From CAZOZZ01 sp965247425 (GTDB lineage Bacteria; Acidobacteriota; Terriglobia; 20CM-2-55-15), in contig OZ252023.1 of the NCBI GenBank assembly GCA_965247425.1, positions 6,324,001 through 6,388,000 of the forward strand: 64,000 bases of DNA, given 5' to 3'. The translations under genes and the position numbers were made by a program. The notes beneath the pieces were generated by a model. It saw only the letters and a list, made by a program, of their open reading frames with translations, made no database searches and was not told the origin of the DNA. Shown here one piece after another: positions 42,850 to 51,783 of this stretch (position 1 is its first letter; every line of letters begins with the position of its first letter).

Positions 42850-44349
42850 ATGGCTGTCGAGCGACTCCGACTTGCACCGACCCGGTCCGGCTCACAGACC
42901 GTCGAGGTCGATGGCGTCCCATATCACAGCGCGTATAATCCTTTGCGTGAAGTGGAGCGTTTCTATGGGTCTGTGAACCTGGAAAAGGCCGACGTCGTTC
43001 TTCATTTCGGCTGGGGTCTGGGATACGCGGCCGACGTTCTACGCACCCGAGTCCGGTCCGACGCGCGCGTGATCGTGTTCGAGCCCGACGAGGAGTTGTT
43101 CAAACTCTCCGAGGTCGAAGCCCCGGACCGCACGACATTCGAAGATCCACGCTTTCGTTTTGTCGTTGGCGAGCAAGTCGGTCGTTTTTTCGACGACTGG
43201 AACCTCGGCGCCTGGCAGGAAACCGATCGGTTTCTGTGGGTGGAGTGGCCGGCAGCCGTCCAGGGGCACGGGACTCTGCTCGAGTCCCTGAAGACCAAGT
43301 TCAAGACACAGCTTCGAGACCGTGCGGCCAACCTGCTGACACATTTCCAGAACGGTGAAACGTACTTCCGCAACGTGATCAGCAATCTCGAGTTCCAGGG
43401 CGATCCGGATGCAGGCCGTTTGTTCGGGCGCTTCCAGGACTTTCCGCTGGTGCTTGTTTCCGCGGGTCCGTCGCTGGATCGCAACTTGGGACACTTGCGT
43501 GGGAGGGAAACGCAATGCTTCATGCTGGCGGTCGATACCGCACTGCGACCATTGTTGGCTGCGGGAATCACGCCTCACGCCGTCATTACGGAGGATCCGA
43601 GCGAGCTTAACGCCCAACATGTTGCCGGGGCCCTGCCCGAGTCGGTGTATCTGATCGCGGAACAGGCGATCCATCCGTCGGCCATTCGTGCGGCGACACG
43701 GCGTTTCATTTTTGGCCTGGGACTTTTTCCCGATTCGCTTTTTTCGAAGTTCGGGTTCGGGAAAAGCAGCCTCGAAGCATGGGGGTCGGTAGCTACAACG
43801 GCTTTGGATCTGGCGTGTCGCATGGGTGCCAACCCGATCCTTTTCGTGGGCCAGGACTTCGCATATTCGTGGTTTCGCAACTACGCAAGCAACACGATTT
43901 ATCATGCCAGTACGTTCTACGCCGAAAAATCGAGCACGGCGCGAGCGGACGATCTGTTCGGAAACTCCACGTTCACCACCGAAAACATGATCGCCTACCG
44001 CGACTACTTCGTCCGCCGGATGAAACAGCAGCCGGAGGTTCGTTTCATCAACGCCACCGAAGGCGGTATCCTTACCGAAGGCGTCGAGATACTGCCCCTT
44101 TGGGAGGCACTCGATCAGGGGCTTGGACATCATGTCGACGTTTCCGGCACGCTCGCCAATTGCGTTCGACCTCAGAAGGTTTCGACCGAGGCATTGAAGC
44201 ATCTGTCGCAGGTCCTGAAATATCGCCGCACCGATTGCGACTGTCTCAACGGTTTCCTCGAGCTCACCGCAAAAGAGCACTTGCTCGGTAAGGACGAAGA
44301 CAAGATTGAAGAAGTGATTCGGAGGGGAATCGAGATTATCTCGGCGTGA
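42850..44349 (+). CDS. DUF115/MptE-like protein, Maf-type glycosyltransferase family
   Basis: This 499-residue protein has the DUF115 core (about 195-400): FPLVLVSAGPSLDRNLGHLR, FMLAVDTALRPLLAAGITPH and ILFVGQDFAYS. Its N-terminal half contains GWGLGYAADVLRTR and VIVFEPDEELFKL. Maf proteins with this core transfer nonulosonic acids onto flagellin in several bacteria, and archaeal MptE relatives are pterin pyrophosphokinases. In a sugar island a glycosyltransferase role is more likely. No flagellin gene is in the window. There is no clear Shine-Dalgarno before the ATG, and a TAGAAT -10-like hexamer lies six bases upstream, which hints at a leaderless transcript. Confidence 0.83.
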   Translation: MAVERLRLAPTRSGSQTVEVDGVPYHSAYNPLREVERFYGSVNLEKADVVLHFGWGLGYAADVLRTRVRSDARVIVFEPDEELFKLSEVEAPDRTTFEDPRFRFVVGEQVGRFFDDWNLGAWQETDRFLWVEWPAAVQGHGTLLESLKTKFKTQLRDRAANLLTHFQNGETYFRNVISNLEFQGDPDAGRLFGRFQDFPLVLVSAGPSLDRNLGHLRGRETQCFMLAVDTALRPLLAAGITPHAVITEDPSELNAQHVAGALPESVYLIAEQAIHPSAIRAATRRFIFGLGLFPDSLFSKFGFGKSSLEAWGSVATTALDLACRMGANPILFVGQDFAYSWFRNYASNTIYHASTFYAEKSSTARADDLFGNSTFTTENMIAYRDYFVRRMKQQPEVRFINATEGGILTEGVEILPLWEALDQGLGHHVDVSGTLANCVRPQKVSTEALKHLSQVLKYRRTDCDCLNGFLELTAKEHLLGKDEDKIEEVIRRGIEIISA

Positions 44350-44368
44350 TATTTTGCCCGGCGAATGT

Positions 44369-45433
44369 CTAGGGTTGTCGATCCATTGAGGCCAGCCGTT
44401 TTACCGCCGCCACCTGGTAGGGCTGAGCTTCCGGGCGCTCCAGTCCCGCCAGAGCCGCCAGCATCGTTCGGGCTCGATCCGGGTCTTCCGCTTGAAAGGC
44501 GCTACGTACGCGTGGGTTGTCCAGCCGCAGCACTCCTTCGGGTCGTCCATAGTCCCACCGCTCCTGGTCGCTTTCGATGCTCCCGAGAAGCTGTATCGCC
44601 CGTTCCTGGTCCAGCAAGCTGAGTCGTCCGTACGCGCGGATGAACAAGCTCATCAGACCGCGCCCGCCAATTGCCGCGACGATTTCCGGCGTTACGGAGA
44701 GTTTCTCGGATTCGAAGCACCTGCGGATGAACATCCGTTCCAGCGCAGGCCCCATCGTACCGCTATTGAATTCTTCGTTGCCCCCGTGACGCCGTGAACG
44801 GTGCAACAAACGATCGATGGATACGATCGGATACCGCAACGCGATCTGGAGCCAGTAGTAGTACTCGGCTGCGCGCCACATTTCCGGGAACTCCGGATCG
44901 GTTTCAAGGAACGGGCCCACTTCTTCGAGGACCTCCCGTCGGATCAGAACCGTGTTGCCGTTGATGAAGTTTCCATCGAGCAGAGCCGTGAACACATCGG
45001 TCTCGAAATTGATCGGGGGATGGAATTCACCGATCGTGTCACCCTTCGTATCGATTGCGATGTAGGAGGAGTGAACCAGGCCCACTTCCGGACATTCGTC
45101 AAGCAACCGAACCTGGGCCTCGATCTTTTCAGGTTCGAAAGCGTCGTCAGAACTCAGCCACGCGAAGTACTCCCCGCGCATGTGGCGGATGCCGATGTTG
45201 ATGGGTGTCGGGGTCCCGGACGGACCCTGTGGATGGACCACCAGCGAGATGTTCCGATCCGGATGGCGCTCAATATATCCTTGGACAACCTCCCATGACT
45301 CGTCGGTCGACCCGTCATCGACAACCATCAGTTCCCAATCGGTGTACGTCTGGCGAATGACGCTCTCGATTGTTTCGCCGATGAAGCACGCGTTGTTGTA
45401 ATTGGGAACGACGACACTGACTCTTGGTTCCAT
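44369..45433 (-). CDS. Family 2 glycosyltransferase (intact paralogue)
   Basis: This 354-residue GT-A glycosyltransferase has the nucleotide-binding start VSVVVPNYNNACFIGETIES, MVVDDGSTD and the metal-binding DXD equivalent Asp96/Asp97 in YFAWLSSDDAFEPEKIE. A C-terminal helical region (about 250-350) has no assigned role. It is clearly paralogous to the gene at 46340-47317, and shares the VEE-type MWRAAEY and PEIVAA(I/L)G segments with it. It likely adds one sugar of the glycan made by the island. It converges with the DUF115 gene, with a 19-base gap. Confidence 0.9.
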   Translation of the reverse strand: MEPRVSVVVPNYNNACFIGETIESVIRQTYTDWELMVVDDGSTDESWEVVQGYIERHPDRNISLVVHPQGPSGTPTPINIGIRHMRGEYFAWLSSDDAFEPEKIEAQVRLLDECPEVGLVHSSYIAIDTKGDTIGEFHPPINFETDVFTALLDGNFINGNTVLIRREVLEEVGPFLETDPEFPEMWRAAEYYYWLQIALRYPIVSIDRLLHRSRRHGGNEEFNSGTMGPALERMFIRRCFESEKLSVTPEIVAAIGGRGLMSLFIRAYGRLSLLDQERAIQLLGSIESDQERWDYGRPEGVLRLDNPRVRSAFQAEDPDRARTMLAALAGLERPEAQPYQVAAVKRLASMDRQP

Positions 45434-45578
45434 AAAATTCCTTCAGCTCCTGTGATGAGAGAACAGCAAGCGGCTGTCCACACGCCTGCTTGCTTTGTAT
45501 CAATCACTTACGTCACAGGGGAAGCCCTCGGGCCTCCGATATTTGACAGCAGGTGTCAGGCTGCCGGATCGTAGCGGT

Positions 45579-46451
45579 CTAAGGGGGGCCGAGTGGGATG
45601 CTACGTGCCTGCAGCTTAACGACGAAATCATCTGTCGCTGTCCGACACTCACACGGGCCATGTGCAAACATCCGGGCACGCATCAACTGCAGCAGGCCGC
45701 GGAGACCGGGCTCATATCCATTGGCCGCGAATTCGCGTTTGTACCTCTCGAAATAGTCCGTGAGTCGGCCATCGCTCCGCCCGTAGACATAGCGATCGCC
45801 CATGACTTCCTTCAGGCCAAAAAACGATTCCTTGAGAGAGCCGATCGATACCCAGTCTCTGCCCTGCACACTCCCGGAAATTGCCTCCATCCAGTCCAGG
45901 TCGCCCGCGTCCGGTGCATCGACGAGCTCAAAGAAATCCAACTGGCACCCGCTGGCGCGATCATGGAACGTGGTGTTGAACGTGGGATCGAAGACGTAAT
46001 GCTTCCAGGTCGCGCCGTCCCAAATAGGCACGCTGACAGCCACGTGGTTCAGGTCGTTTCTCAAGTCGCCGAAATTGATCGTAAACGAATCGTATCCGAA
46101 GAGTTTGAGGACGCGGTCGTAGAATCCCGCCATACCACCACAGAAGATGGCGCCTCGATTGGGCAGGAACTGCTCATAGTACGTTTCCGCCGCGGATGCG
46201 CTGGCAATGACCTGGGCGGTCTCCGTCGCGATCCGCCCGCCCACCGCGAAGTTCGCGGCGTTTGAAGCCCAGTCGAGGAGCATGCGGGCGGCGAGCAGCC
46301 GATCCGTCTCGAGAGCCTCTCCCAGGTCCTCGATCTCGATCAAGAGGTGCTGTTCGAATGCACTATCCGGCACCTTCGGTATTTTCTCAGCGGTGGCACG
46401 GGCGTCGGGAACGCCCGACTCGACCATCGGGTGGAATGCCGGGCGAACCAC
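45579..46451 (-). CDS. Transglutaminase-like protein
   Basis: This protein of up to 290 residues has a plausible Cys-His-Asp triad in transglutaminase order and spacing: Cys104 (GAIFCGGMAGFYDRVL), His136 (NDLNHVAVSV) and Asp155 (HYVFDPTFN). The rest is unfamiliar. Its start overlaps the 3' end of the upstream glycosyltransferase by 112 bases (88 if ATG 46427 is used). The protein may therefore start later, or a frameshift may separate what was one fused gene. No signal peptide is seen. A role in modifying an acceptor protein or peptide of the glycan is a guess from context. Confidence 0.6.
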   Translation of the reverse strand: MVRPAFHPMVESGVPDARATAEKIPKVPDSAFEQHLLIEIEDLGEALETDRLLAARMLLDWASNAANFAVGGRIATETAQVIASASAAETYYEQFLPNRGAIFCGGMAGFYDRVLKLFGYDSFTINFGDLRNDLNHVAVSVPIWDGATWKHYVFDPTFNTTFHDRASGCQLDFFELVDAPDAGDLDWMEAISGSVQGRDWVSIGSLKESFFGLKEVMGDRYVYGRSDGRLTDYFERYKREFAANGYEPGLRGLLQLMRARMFAHGPCECRTATDDFVVKLQARSIPLGPP

Positions 46452-47317
46452 GTGCGATCGATCCCGGGGATGTTCACAAGTTCCAGAGCGCGAGCCTGAT
46501 CGGCAGCCGAGAGCGCGCGGAACGCCCTGGTAGAAACTCCAATGAGACCGCTACGACCCAGGGCGGCGACTATCTCGGGAGTCGGAGTGACCGCCTCTTC
46601 TTCGAAACAGTCGGCGACGAACCCTCGTTCCAGTGGCGTCCACAGTGAAAGGCGGCTGTATTTCATGTCGAGGCTCCAGGAACGCGATCGCTGGAGCACA
46701 AGGTCGATACAGCCGATCTCAGACCTCAGGGCGATCCGGAGCGTGTGGCGGTAGGCGGTCGCTCTCCATAGTTCAGGAAACGTCCGGTCGGTTTCGATAA
46801 ACGGACCGACCTCGTCAAGGATGCGGCGACGGACAAGGGCAGTATTGGGATTGATCGAATCGCCCTCCAGCAACAGGAGAAAGGCATTGGGCCCGCCATT
46901 GGGAGGGTGAAATTCGCCGTCCTCATCCCCATTCGGATCGATCGTAATACAGGCGGAATGAACCAGCCCCACCCGTGGATTCTCCTCTAGGAAACGCACT
47001 TGTACTTCGAACTTCTCAGGCACTAGAAGTTCACCGGGGTTCAACCACGCGAAGTACTTACCCTCCATGTGACGGATGCCGCTGTTGACGAGAGCCGGGA
47101 TTCCAGAGGGCTTGTCGGAATCAATAACCAGTGAAATGGTCCGGTCGGTGTATCGATCGCCGTAGCGGTGGACCATTTCGGATAAATCGGAATTGGAAAC
47201 ATCGTCCACGACCATGAGCTCCCACTCCTTCATCGTTTGCCGGAGGAGGTTTTCGATGGTTTCGGCCACAAGCGGGGCGTTCTTCTGATTGGGAATGATG
47301 ACGCTGACCTTCGGCAT
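46340..47317 (-). CDS. Degenerate family 2 glycosyltransferase (DXD lost)
   Basis: This 325-residue paralogue of the gene at 44369-45433 keeps the fold start KVSVIIPNQKNAPLVAETIE and MVVDDVSNSD. The catalytic metal site SSDD is replaced by N-P-G-E (93-96), so ordinary GT2 catalysis looks lost. The C-terminal 45 residues no longer resemble the paralogue and run over the start of the transglutaminase-like gene in another frame, which suggests a frameshift near 46440-46480. I chose ATG 47317, the usual GT2 start. It may be a decaying duplicate or may have acquired a non-catalytic role. Confidence 0.75.
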   Translation of the reverse strand: MPKVSVIIPNQKNAPLVAETIENLLRQTMKEWELMVVDDVSNSDLSEMVHRYGDRYTDRTISLVIDSDKPSGIPALVNSGIRHMEGKYFAWLNPGELLVPEKFEVQVRFLEENPRVGLVHSACITIDPNGDEDGEFHPPNGGPNAFLLLLEGDSINPNTALVRRRILDEVGPFIETDRTFPELWRATAYRHTLRIALRSEIGCIDLVLQRSRSWSLDMKYSRLSLWTPLERGFVADCFEEEAVTPTPEIVAALGRSGLIGVSTRAFRALSAADQARALELVNIPGIDRTWFARHSTRWSSRAFPTPVPPLRKYRRCRIVHSNSTS

Positions 47318-47494
47318 CACGTCTGGACCCATTGGTGCGAGTCGGCACGAGGCCGTAACGGATTCATCGGATAGGGAGAAGCAATCCCCTTGCCAAACGG
47401 AACGATCACCACGGGGCTCCCCGCCGCCCACCGCAGGCGATTCACGGACCGGTCTCTTTGGCGAACCCCGAAAGCCGCATGGCGATCCCAAGGC

Positions 47495-47660
47495 CTAGGA
47501 GCCTGCGCGGCAGAAGAGATCTACTGCGAAAGCGGTATAATCGGCCCATATTTCCCCGATTTTTCGTTAAATAGAACGACTATTCGCCTCAAAATCGAGA
47601 AAATATGGCCTCGATTCTCCACTTTCTCGTTACGATCCCTTCTGCCGCGCAGGCTCCTAG
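47495..47660. mobile_element. Hairpin MITE (166 bp) with perfect 22-bp terminal inverted repeats
   Basis: The gap 47318-47834 (517 bases) has no convincing gene and holds this element. The ends, CTAGGAGCCTGCGCGGCAGA plus AG at 47495-47516 and their exact inverse at 47639-47660, are perfect 22-bp repeats. The interior is an imperfect palindrome as well (GGCCCATATTT... pairing with ...AAATATGGCC), so the whole unit can fold into one hairpin. It codes for nothing and would need a transposase supplied elsewhere. Immediate flanks show no clear target duplication. Confidence 0.75.
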
Positions 47661-47834
47661 CGGCTGTTTCAATAAATTGACCAAATCACCGTCCTCTACG
47701 ACGAAACCTTGACAGTACCTGCTCCCACGCGGATGGGCACGCCGGTCCAACCCGCCGCTAATAGGTGTACCCGCCTGAAGTAGACCCTTTGGCAGTCTGC
47801 GTGCTCAATTCGCCGCGGAGGCTCAGTCGAAACT

Positions 47835-48818
47835 GTGAACAGCACACGTTTAGGTACGGCCATCGTAACTGGCGGCGCCGGTGCAATCGGTTCCCGCCTG
47901 GTCCGGAAACTCCTGGACCGGGGAGCGGATCGCGTCATCGTCGTCGACGACCTTTCATCGGGGTACGATTGGCTTCTACCCGGCGACCCCCGCGTGACGT
48001 TCATTCCGTCGGATGTTTGCGATTTAGACTCGTTCAAACTCGATGCCGATGATGCGCTTGTCTTCCATCTCGCTGCGTTCTTCGCAAACCAGAACAGCGT
48101 GGATTATCCTCTCGACGACTTGCACACCAACGGCAAAGGAACCCTTTCGGTTCTGTCATGGGCCGCGAAGAACCAGGTTCGCCGGGTCGTCTATGCCTCT
48201 GCCGGATGCTCGATCGCCGGACACGGAATTGATGCCCCGATCCGCGAAGACATGCCCGTCAGCCTCCACCTGGACACGCCGTACCAGATTACCAAGGCGC
48301 TTGGAGAGTTCTATTGCAACTACTTCGACCAGTACGTCAGCACCGTACGATGTCGATTTTTTAATTCCTACGGTCCGGGTGAAGTGCCGGGTCGGTACCG
48401 CAATGTGATACCGAATTTTACCTGGTGTGCGCTGAACGACGAGCCTCTGGTAATCACAGGCACAGGAGAAGAGACGCGGGACTTCATCTTTGTCGACGAC
48501 CTGGTTGACGGTCTCATCCTCGCGGCCACCACAGAACTTTCCGGCGGCGGCGCATTTAACCTGGGCACCGGAATTCAGACTGATGTCCGCACGCTTGCCT
48601 ACATGATCATCGAGGCATGCGACTCGAAGAGCACCCTGGAGTTCGCTCCACGGCGTTCGTGGGACCACAGTCCCAGGCGGCAGGCTGATATTTCCCGGGC
48701 ACGAAGTGTGCTGGGGTTCAATCCGGGCATCCGAATCACTGAAGGCATCCGTCAGACCGTCGATTGGTTTGTCGAAGAAAGAGAAAGGATCGAGGCGTCG
48801 ATTCACGCAATGGCATGA
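47835..48818 (+). CDS. NAD-dependent nucleotide-sugar epimerase/dehydratase
   Basis: This 327-residue extended SDR binds NAD at IVTGGAGAIGSRLVRKL. It has an intact YxxxK (TPYQITKALGE), an active-site ASAGCSIAG strand and the FNSYGPGEVPGRYRNVIPNF substrate loop, resembling UDP-glucose/GlcNAc 4-epimerases and decarboxylases. The start is a GTG at 47835. The stop overlaps the next SDR start as ATGA, so the two act in one operon with the amidotransferase. The precise substrate is unclear. Confidence 0.85.
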   Translation: MNSTRLGTAIVTGGAGAIGSRLVRKLLDRGADRVIVVDDLSSGYDWLLPGDPRVTFIPSDVCDLDSFKLDADDALVFHLAAFFANQNSVDYPLDDLHTNGKGTLSVLSWAAKNQVRRVVYASAGCSIAGHGIDAPIREDMPVSLHLDTPYQITKALGEFYCNYFDQYVSTVRCRFFNSYGPGEVPGRYRNVIPNFTWCALNDEPLVITGTGEETRDFIFVDDLVDGLILAATTELSGGGAFNLGTGIQTDVRTLAYMIIEACDSKSTLEFAPRRSWDHSPRRQADISRARSVLGFNPGIRITEGIRQTVDWFVEERERIEASIHAMA

Positions 48819-49885
48819 AGATATTAGTCACAGGAGCAGCTGGCTTTATTGGATCCCACCTCGTCGATCGGTTGGCGGGAGAGGGAGCTGACGTTCTCGC
48901 CCTCGACAGCCTGGATCCAGACGTACATCACGGTGCGCCGGAGTACCTGCGCGACGATGTGGATTACTGTTTTTCGGATCTTCGCTATCTGGAGCCGGAT
49001 TCCCGTTTCGAAGACGTCGCAGCGATCGTCCACCTAGCCGCGCTCGGCGGGGTTGGGCGCGCGTCTCGGGAACCCGCGAACATCATCGACGCGAACTGTC
49101 GCGGGACCGCACGACTGCTGGAACATGCGAGGAGTTGGCCAAGGCTCAAACGTGTGGTTCTTGCCGGAAGCTTCAGTGTCTACGGATCCAACTACACCTA
49201 TGCGTGTCCGCATTGCGGTACCCGTACGGACGGCTCGCGCCAGGAATCGAACCTGCTCGCCGAGCGTTACGAAGTTTATTGCCCGGACTGTGGCGCCGTC
49301 GCCGAGATCGTTCCCATTCAGGAGAATGCTCCCGCGGCTCCACTGGAAACTTACGGTGCATCGAAGTACATGCAGGAACTCTGCTTTAACGGTTTTGATC
49401 ACTGTCCGGTAAACATCCTGCGATTCTCTTCGGTCTATGGCACGCGGCTGCGATTGTACGATGGGGAATCCACGATCATTGCCCAGATGGCCGGATGGAT
49501 CCGGTCCGGCCAACGGCCACGTTTGTTCGAAGACGGACGCCAGATGCGCGACTGGGTCTACGTCGGCGATCTCGTTTCGGCCGTTGTTCGGCTGCTTAAC
49601 GGCGCACAGGCTCCCCGGGTCATGAACGTTTGTTCCGGAGTCGGGACCAGCCTCGCCGAAGCTTGTTTGGCGATTGCATCGGCCTACGGCGTCCGGTGCG
49701 ACCCGGAAGTTGTCGGGGGATTCCGAGTAGGAGACATGCGTCATTGCCTGGGTGATCCCAGCCATTTCAAAAACCTCATAGGGCGCGATCCCGTTTCGTT
49801 TGCGGAAGGGTCTGCTCTCGCCTTCTCCCCTGATTCTCAACAAGGAAGCGAAACATGTGCGGCATTCTCATCACCCACAGCGTAA
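48815..49885 (+). CDS. Nucleotide-sugar epimerase with zinc-ribbon insertion (dTDP-rhamnose 4-epimerase-like)
   Basis: This 356-residue SDR binds NAD at ILVTGAAGFIGSHLVDRL and has the YxxxK pair Tyr180/Lys184 (ETYGASK). Between the active-site strand (AGSFSVYG) and Tyr180 lies a Zn-ribbon-like insert with Cys131-x2-Cys134 (ACPHCGTR) and Cys156-x2-Cys159 (YCPDCGA). This insert is known from dTDP-L-rhamnose 4-epimerase-type proteins. The C-terminus overlaps the amidotransferase start by 31 bases. The start is ATG 48815, coupled to the preceding SDR. The C-terminal 30 residues are low-complexity and may be a read-through extension. Confidence 0.85.
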   Translation: MKILVTGAAGFIGSHLVDRLAGEGADVLALDSLDPDVHHGAPEYLRDDVDYCFSDLRYLEPDSRFEDVAAIVHLAALGGVGRASREPANIIDANCRGTARLLEHARSWPRLKRVVLAGSFSVYGSNYTYACPHCGTRTDGSRQESNLLAERYEVYCPDCGAVAEIVPIQENAPAAPLETYGASKYMQELCFNGFDHCPVNILRFSSVYGTRLRLYDGESTIIAQMAGWIRSGQRPRLFEDGRQMRDWVYVGDLVSAVVRLLNGAQAPRVMNVCSGVGTSLAEACLAIASAYGVRCDPEVVGGFRVGDMRHCLGDPSHFKNLIGRDPVSFAEGSALAFSPDSQQGSETCAAFSSPTA

Positions 49886-51687
49886 ACAAGCCGTTCAGTC
49901 ATAAGTCCCTCGACAGCCTGCGGAGGCGCGGACCGGACCAGATCGGATTCTGGGCAGACAGTTACGTCCAGATCGCCCACTCCCGCCTCGCCATCATCGG
50001 GCTCGACGAACGGAGCGCTGAGCCGCTGGAAAACGAGAGGCATGTCCTTGCGTTCAACGGCGAGATTTACAATTTCAACGAAATCCGCTTGAGGTTGCAG
50101 GCGAAGGGCGTGCAAATTCAAGGTGGTAACGACGCCGAAGTCCTCCTGCATGCCTGGTCCGAGTGGGGGCCGGCAGTGCTCGGAGAACTGACCGGATTCT
50201 GGTCTTTCGTCATCTATGACAAGGTGGAGCGTCGACTGACGCTCGTGCGCGATCAGTTTGGAGTCAAGCCCCTCTACTACTCCTACGACGAGACCGGGTT
50301 GTGCATCTCTTCTATGATCCGCACCATCCGGGAAGTTGTCGGCGAGTCCTTCGATCTGGATTACACGACCATCTCCGAATACGTCCGGTACCAACTCACG
50401 TTCGGCGACAAGACGTTTTTCAAGCAGGTCAAGAAGGTCATGCCGGGTCACATGGTGGATATCGATCTCCGAACCGGAAATGTCAAGAACACCTCATATG
50501 AGGATATCTTGACGCCCAGTCACGACGCCGAAAACACCGCCACGCCGCGTTGGATCGAGGAGACGCGCCAACTGCTCGCCGAATGCGTGTCCGAATCGAC
50601 GATCGGAGACACGCCGTTCAGCACCCTGTGCAGTGGCGGTATCGATTCCAGTCTGGTGACGCGCCTGGCCGGTCCCGAGATGGCGTACCACTGCAACTAC
50701 TCCGATCCGGATTGCAACGAGACTTTTTATGCCCGGAAGGTCGTCGAAGACACCGACTCCCGCCTGTTCGTGGTGAATGCTCAGGAGTCTTTCGACCTTG
50801 TGTCACGACTCCAGAACATACTGGACGACTTCGACGAACTGACCGTCGGTTCAGTGATCCTTCCGCTCGATGATCTGCTTGGTCAGGTCAGCCGGCGTTA
50901 CAAGGTGGTTCTGACCGGAACCGGTGGAGACGAGCTCTTCGGCGGTTACGTTCGATATCAGTTGGCGATGGGGGAGTGTCACCAGGAATCGTATCGCGGG
51001 CTGCATGAAAAAGTGCGGCGGCTTCCGCGTCTGGCGGACCGGTTCGAGTTCACACACCGTAAAGGCAACCCGGCGTTCTACACGTTTTACGACCCCACGG
51101 TCGAAGACACGTTTAAACAGGCGCTCGCCGAACCCGCGGCCGACGCCGATGCTTTCGAGGTCATGCTGCAGTTCGACCGCCGTTATTTTCTTCCCGCCCT
51201 GCTCAACATCGACGACAAGATGTGTGCCCGGCACTCGATGGAAAGCCGGCCAAGCTTCCTGCATCAGAAACTAGTCCGTCACCTCAATCAACTGGATCCG
51301 CGAGCCCTTCGTCGCGGTGGCGAACTCAAGCCGCTTCTGTGCGACCTGGCTACTGGCGTCCTGCCGCATGACGTGGTTCACCGCCAGGATAAAATGGGAT
51401 TTACAACACCCATCGGAACGTTCGTCAACGAGTCATCGGACCGGATTCGCGAACAGATCACCGGATCGCGTTTCAAAGACCTGTACAATGTGCGTGGACT
51501 GAACATGCGGGCGGAAAACAAGTTCTCTCGAGAAGTGTTCGGACTCCTGATGCTCGACCTCTGGTTGAACAGGTATGCGACGGCGCCCACACATGAAGTC
51601 GTCGACGACCCGATCATGGTCTCTGGCGCGCCGGGCGCCGTGGTTGTGGGGCAGGTCCATGGAGGAGACTCTCCGAGGATATCGTAA
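49855..51687 (+). CDS. asnB: Glutamine-dependent asparagine synthase-like amidotransferase
   Basis: This 610-residue two-domain enzyme has an Ntn glutaminase domain with Cys2 (MCGILITHSV), RRRGPDQIGFW and LAFNGEIYNFNE. A synthetase domain follows with the PP-loop Ser260-G-G-I-D-S and GTGGDELFGGYVRYQLA. Proteins of this type in glycan islands (WbpS-like) amidate uronic acids or related groups instead of aspartate, which fits the setting. The start ATG at 49855 has an AAGGAAG site and overlaps the epimerase gene. The domain order and length are complete. Confidence 0.9.
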   Translation: MCGILITHSVNKPFSHKSLDSLRRRGPDQIGFWADSYVQIAHSRLAIIGLDERSAEPLENERHVLAFNGEIYNFNEIRLRLQAKGVQIQGGNDAEVLLHAWSEWGPAVLGELTGFWSFVIYDKVERRLTLVRDQFGVKPLYYSYDETGLCISSMIRTIREVVGESFDLDYTTISEYVRYQLTFGDKTFFKQVKKVMPGHMVDIDLRTGNVKNTSYEDILTPSHDAENTATPRWIEETRQLLAECVSESTIGDTPFSTLCSGGIDSSLVTRLAGPEMAYHCNYSDPDCNETFYARKVVEDTDSRLFVVNAQESFDLVSRLQNILDDFDELTVGSVILPLDDLLGQVSRRYKVVLTGTGGDELFGGYVRYQLAMGECHQESYRGLHEKVRRLPRLADRFEFTHRKGNPAFYTFYDPTVEDTFKQALAEPAADADAFEVMLQFDRRYFLPALLNIDDKMCARHSMESRPSFLHQKLVRHLNQLDPRALRRGGELKPLLCDLATGVLPHDVVHRQDKMGFTTPIGTFVNESSDRIREQITGSRFKDLYNVRGLNMRAENKFSREVFGLLMLDLWLNRYATAPTHEVVDDPIMVSGAPGAVVVGQVHGGDSPRIS

Positions 51688-51783
51688 GCGGTGTGTGAAA
51701 GGGCTTGATAGAACCACAAGTTCAAGACAGTGGCATGAACAACATCACCGAGCCCCGGTGAACGGGGAATGAAGGAGGATATC

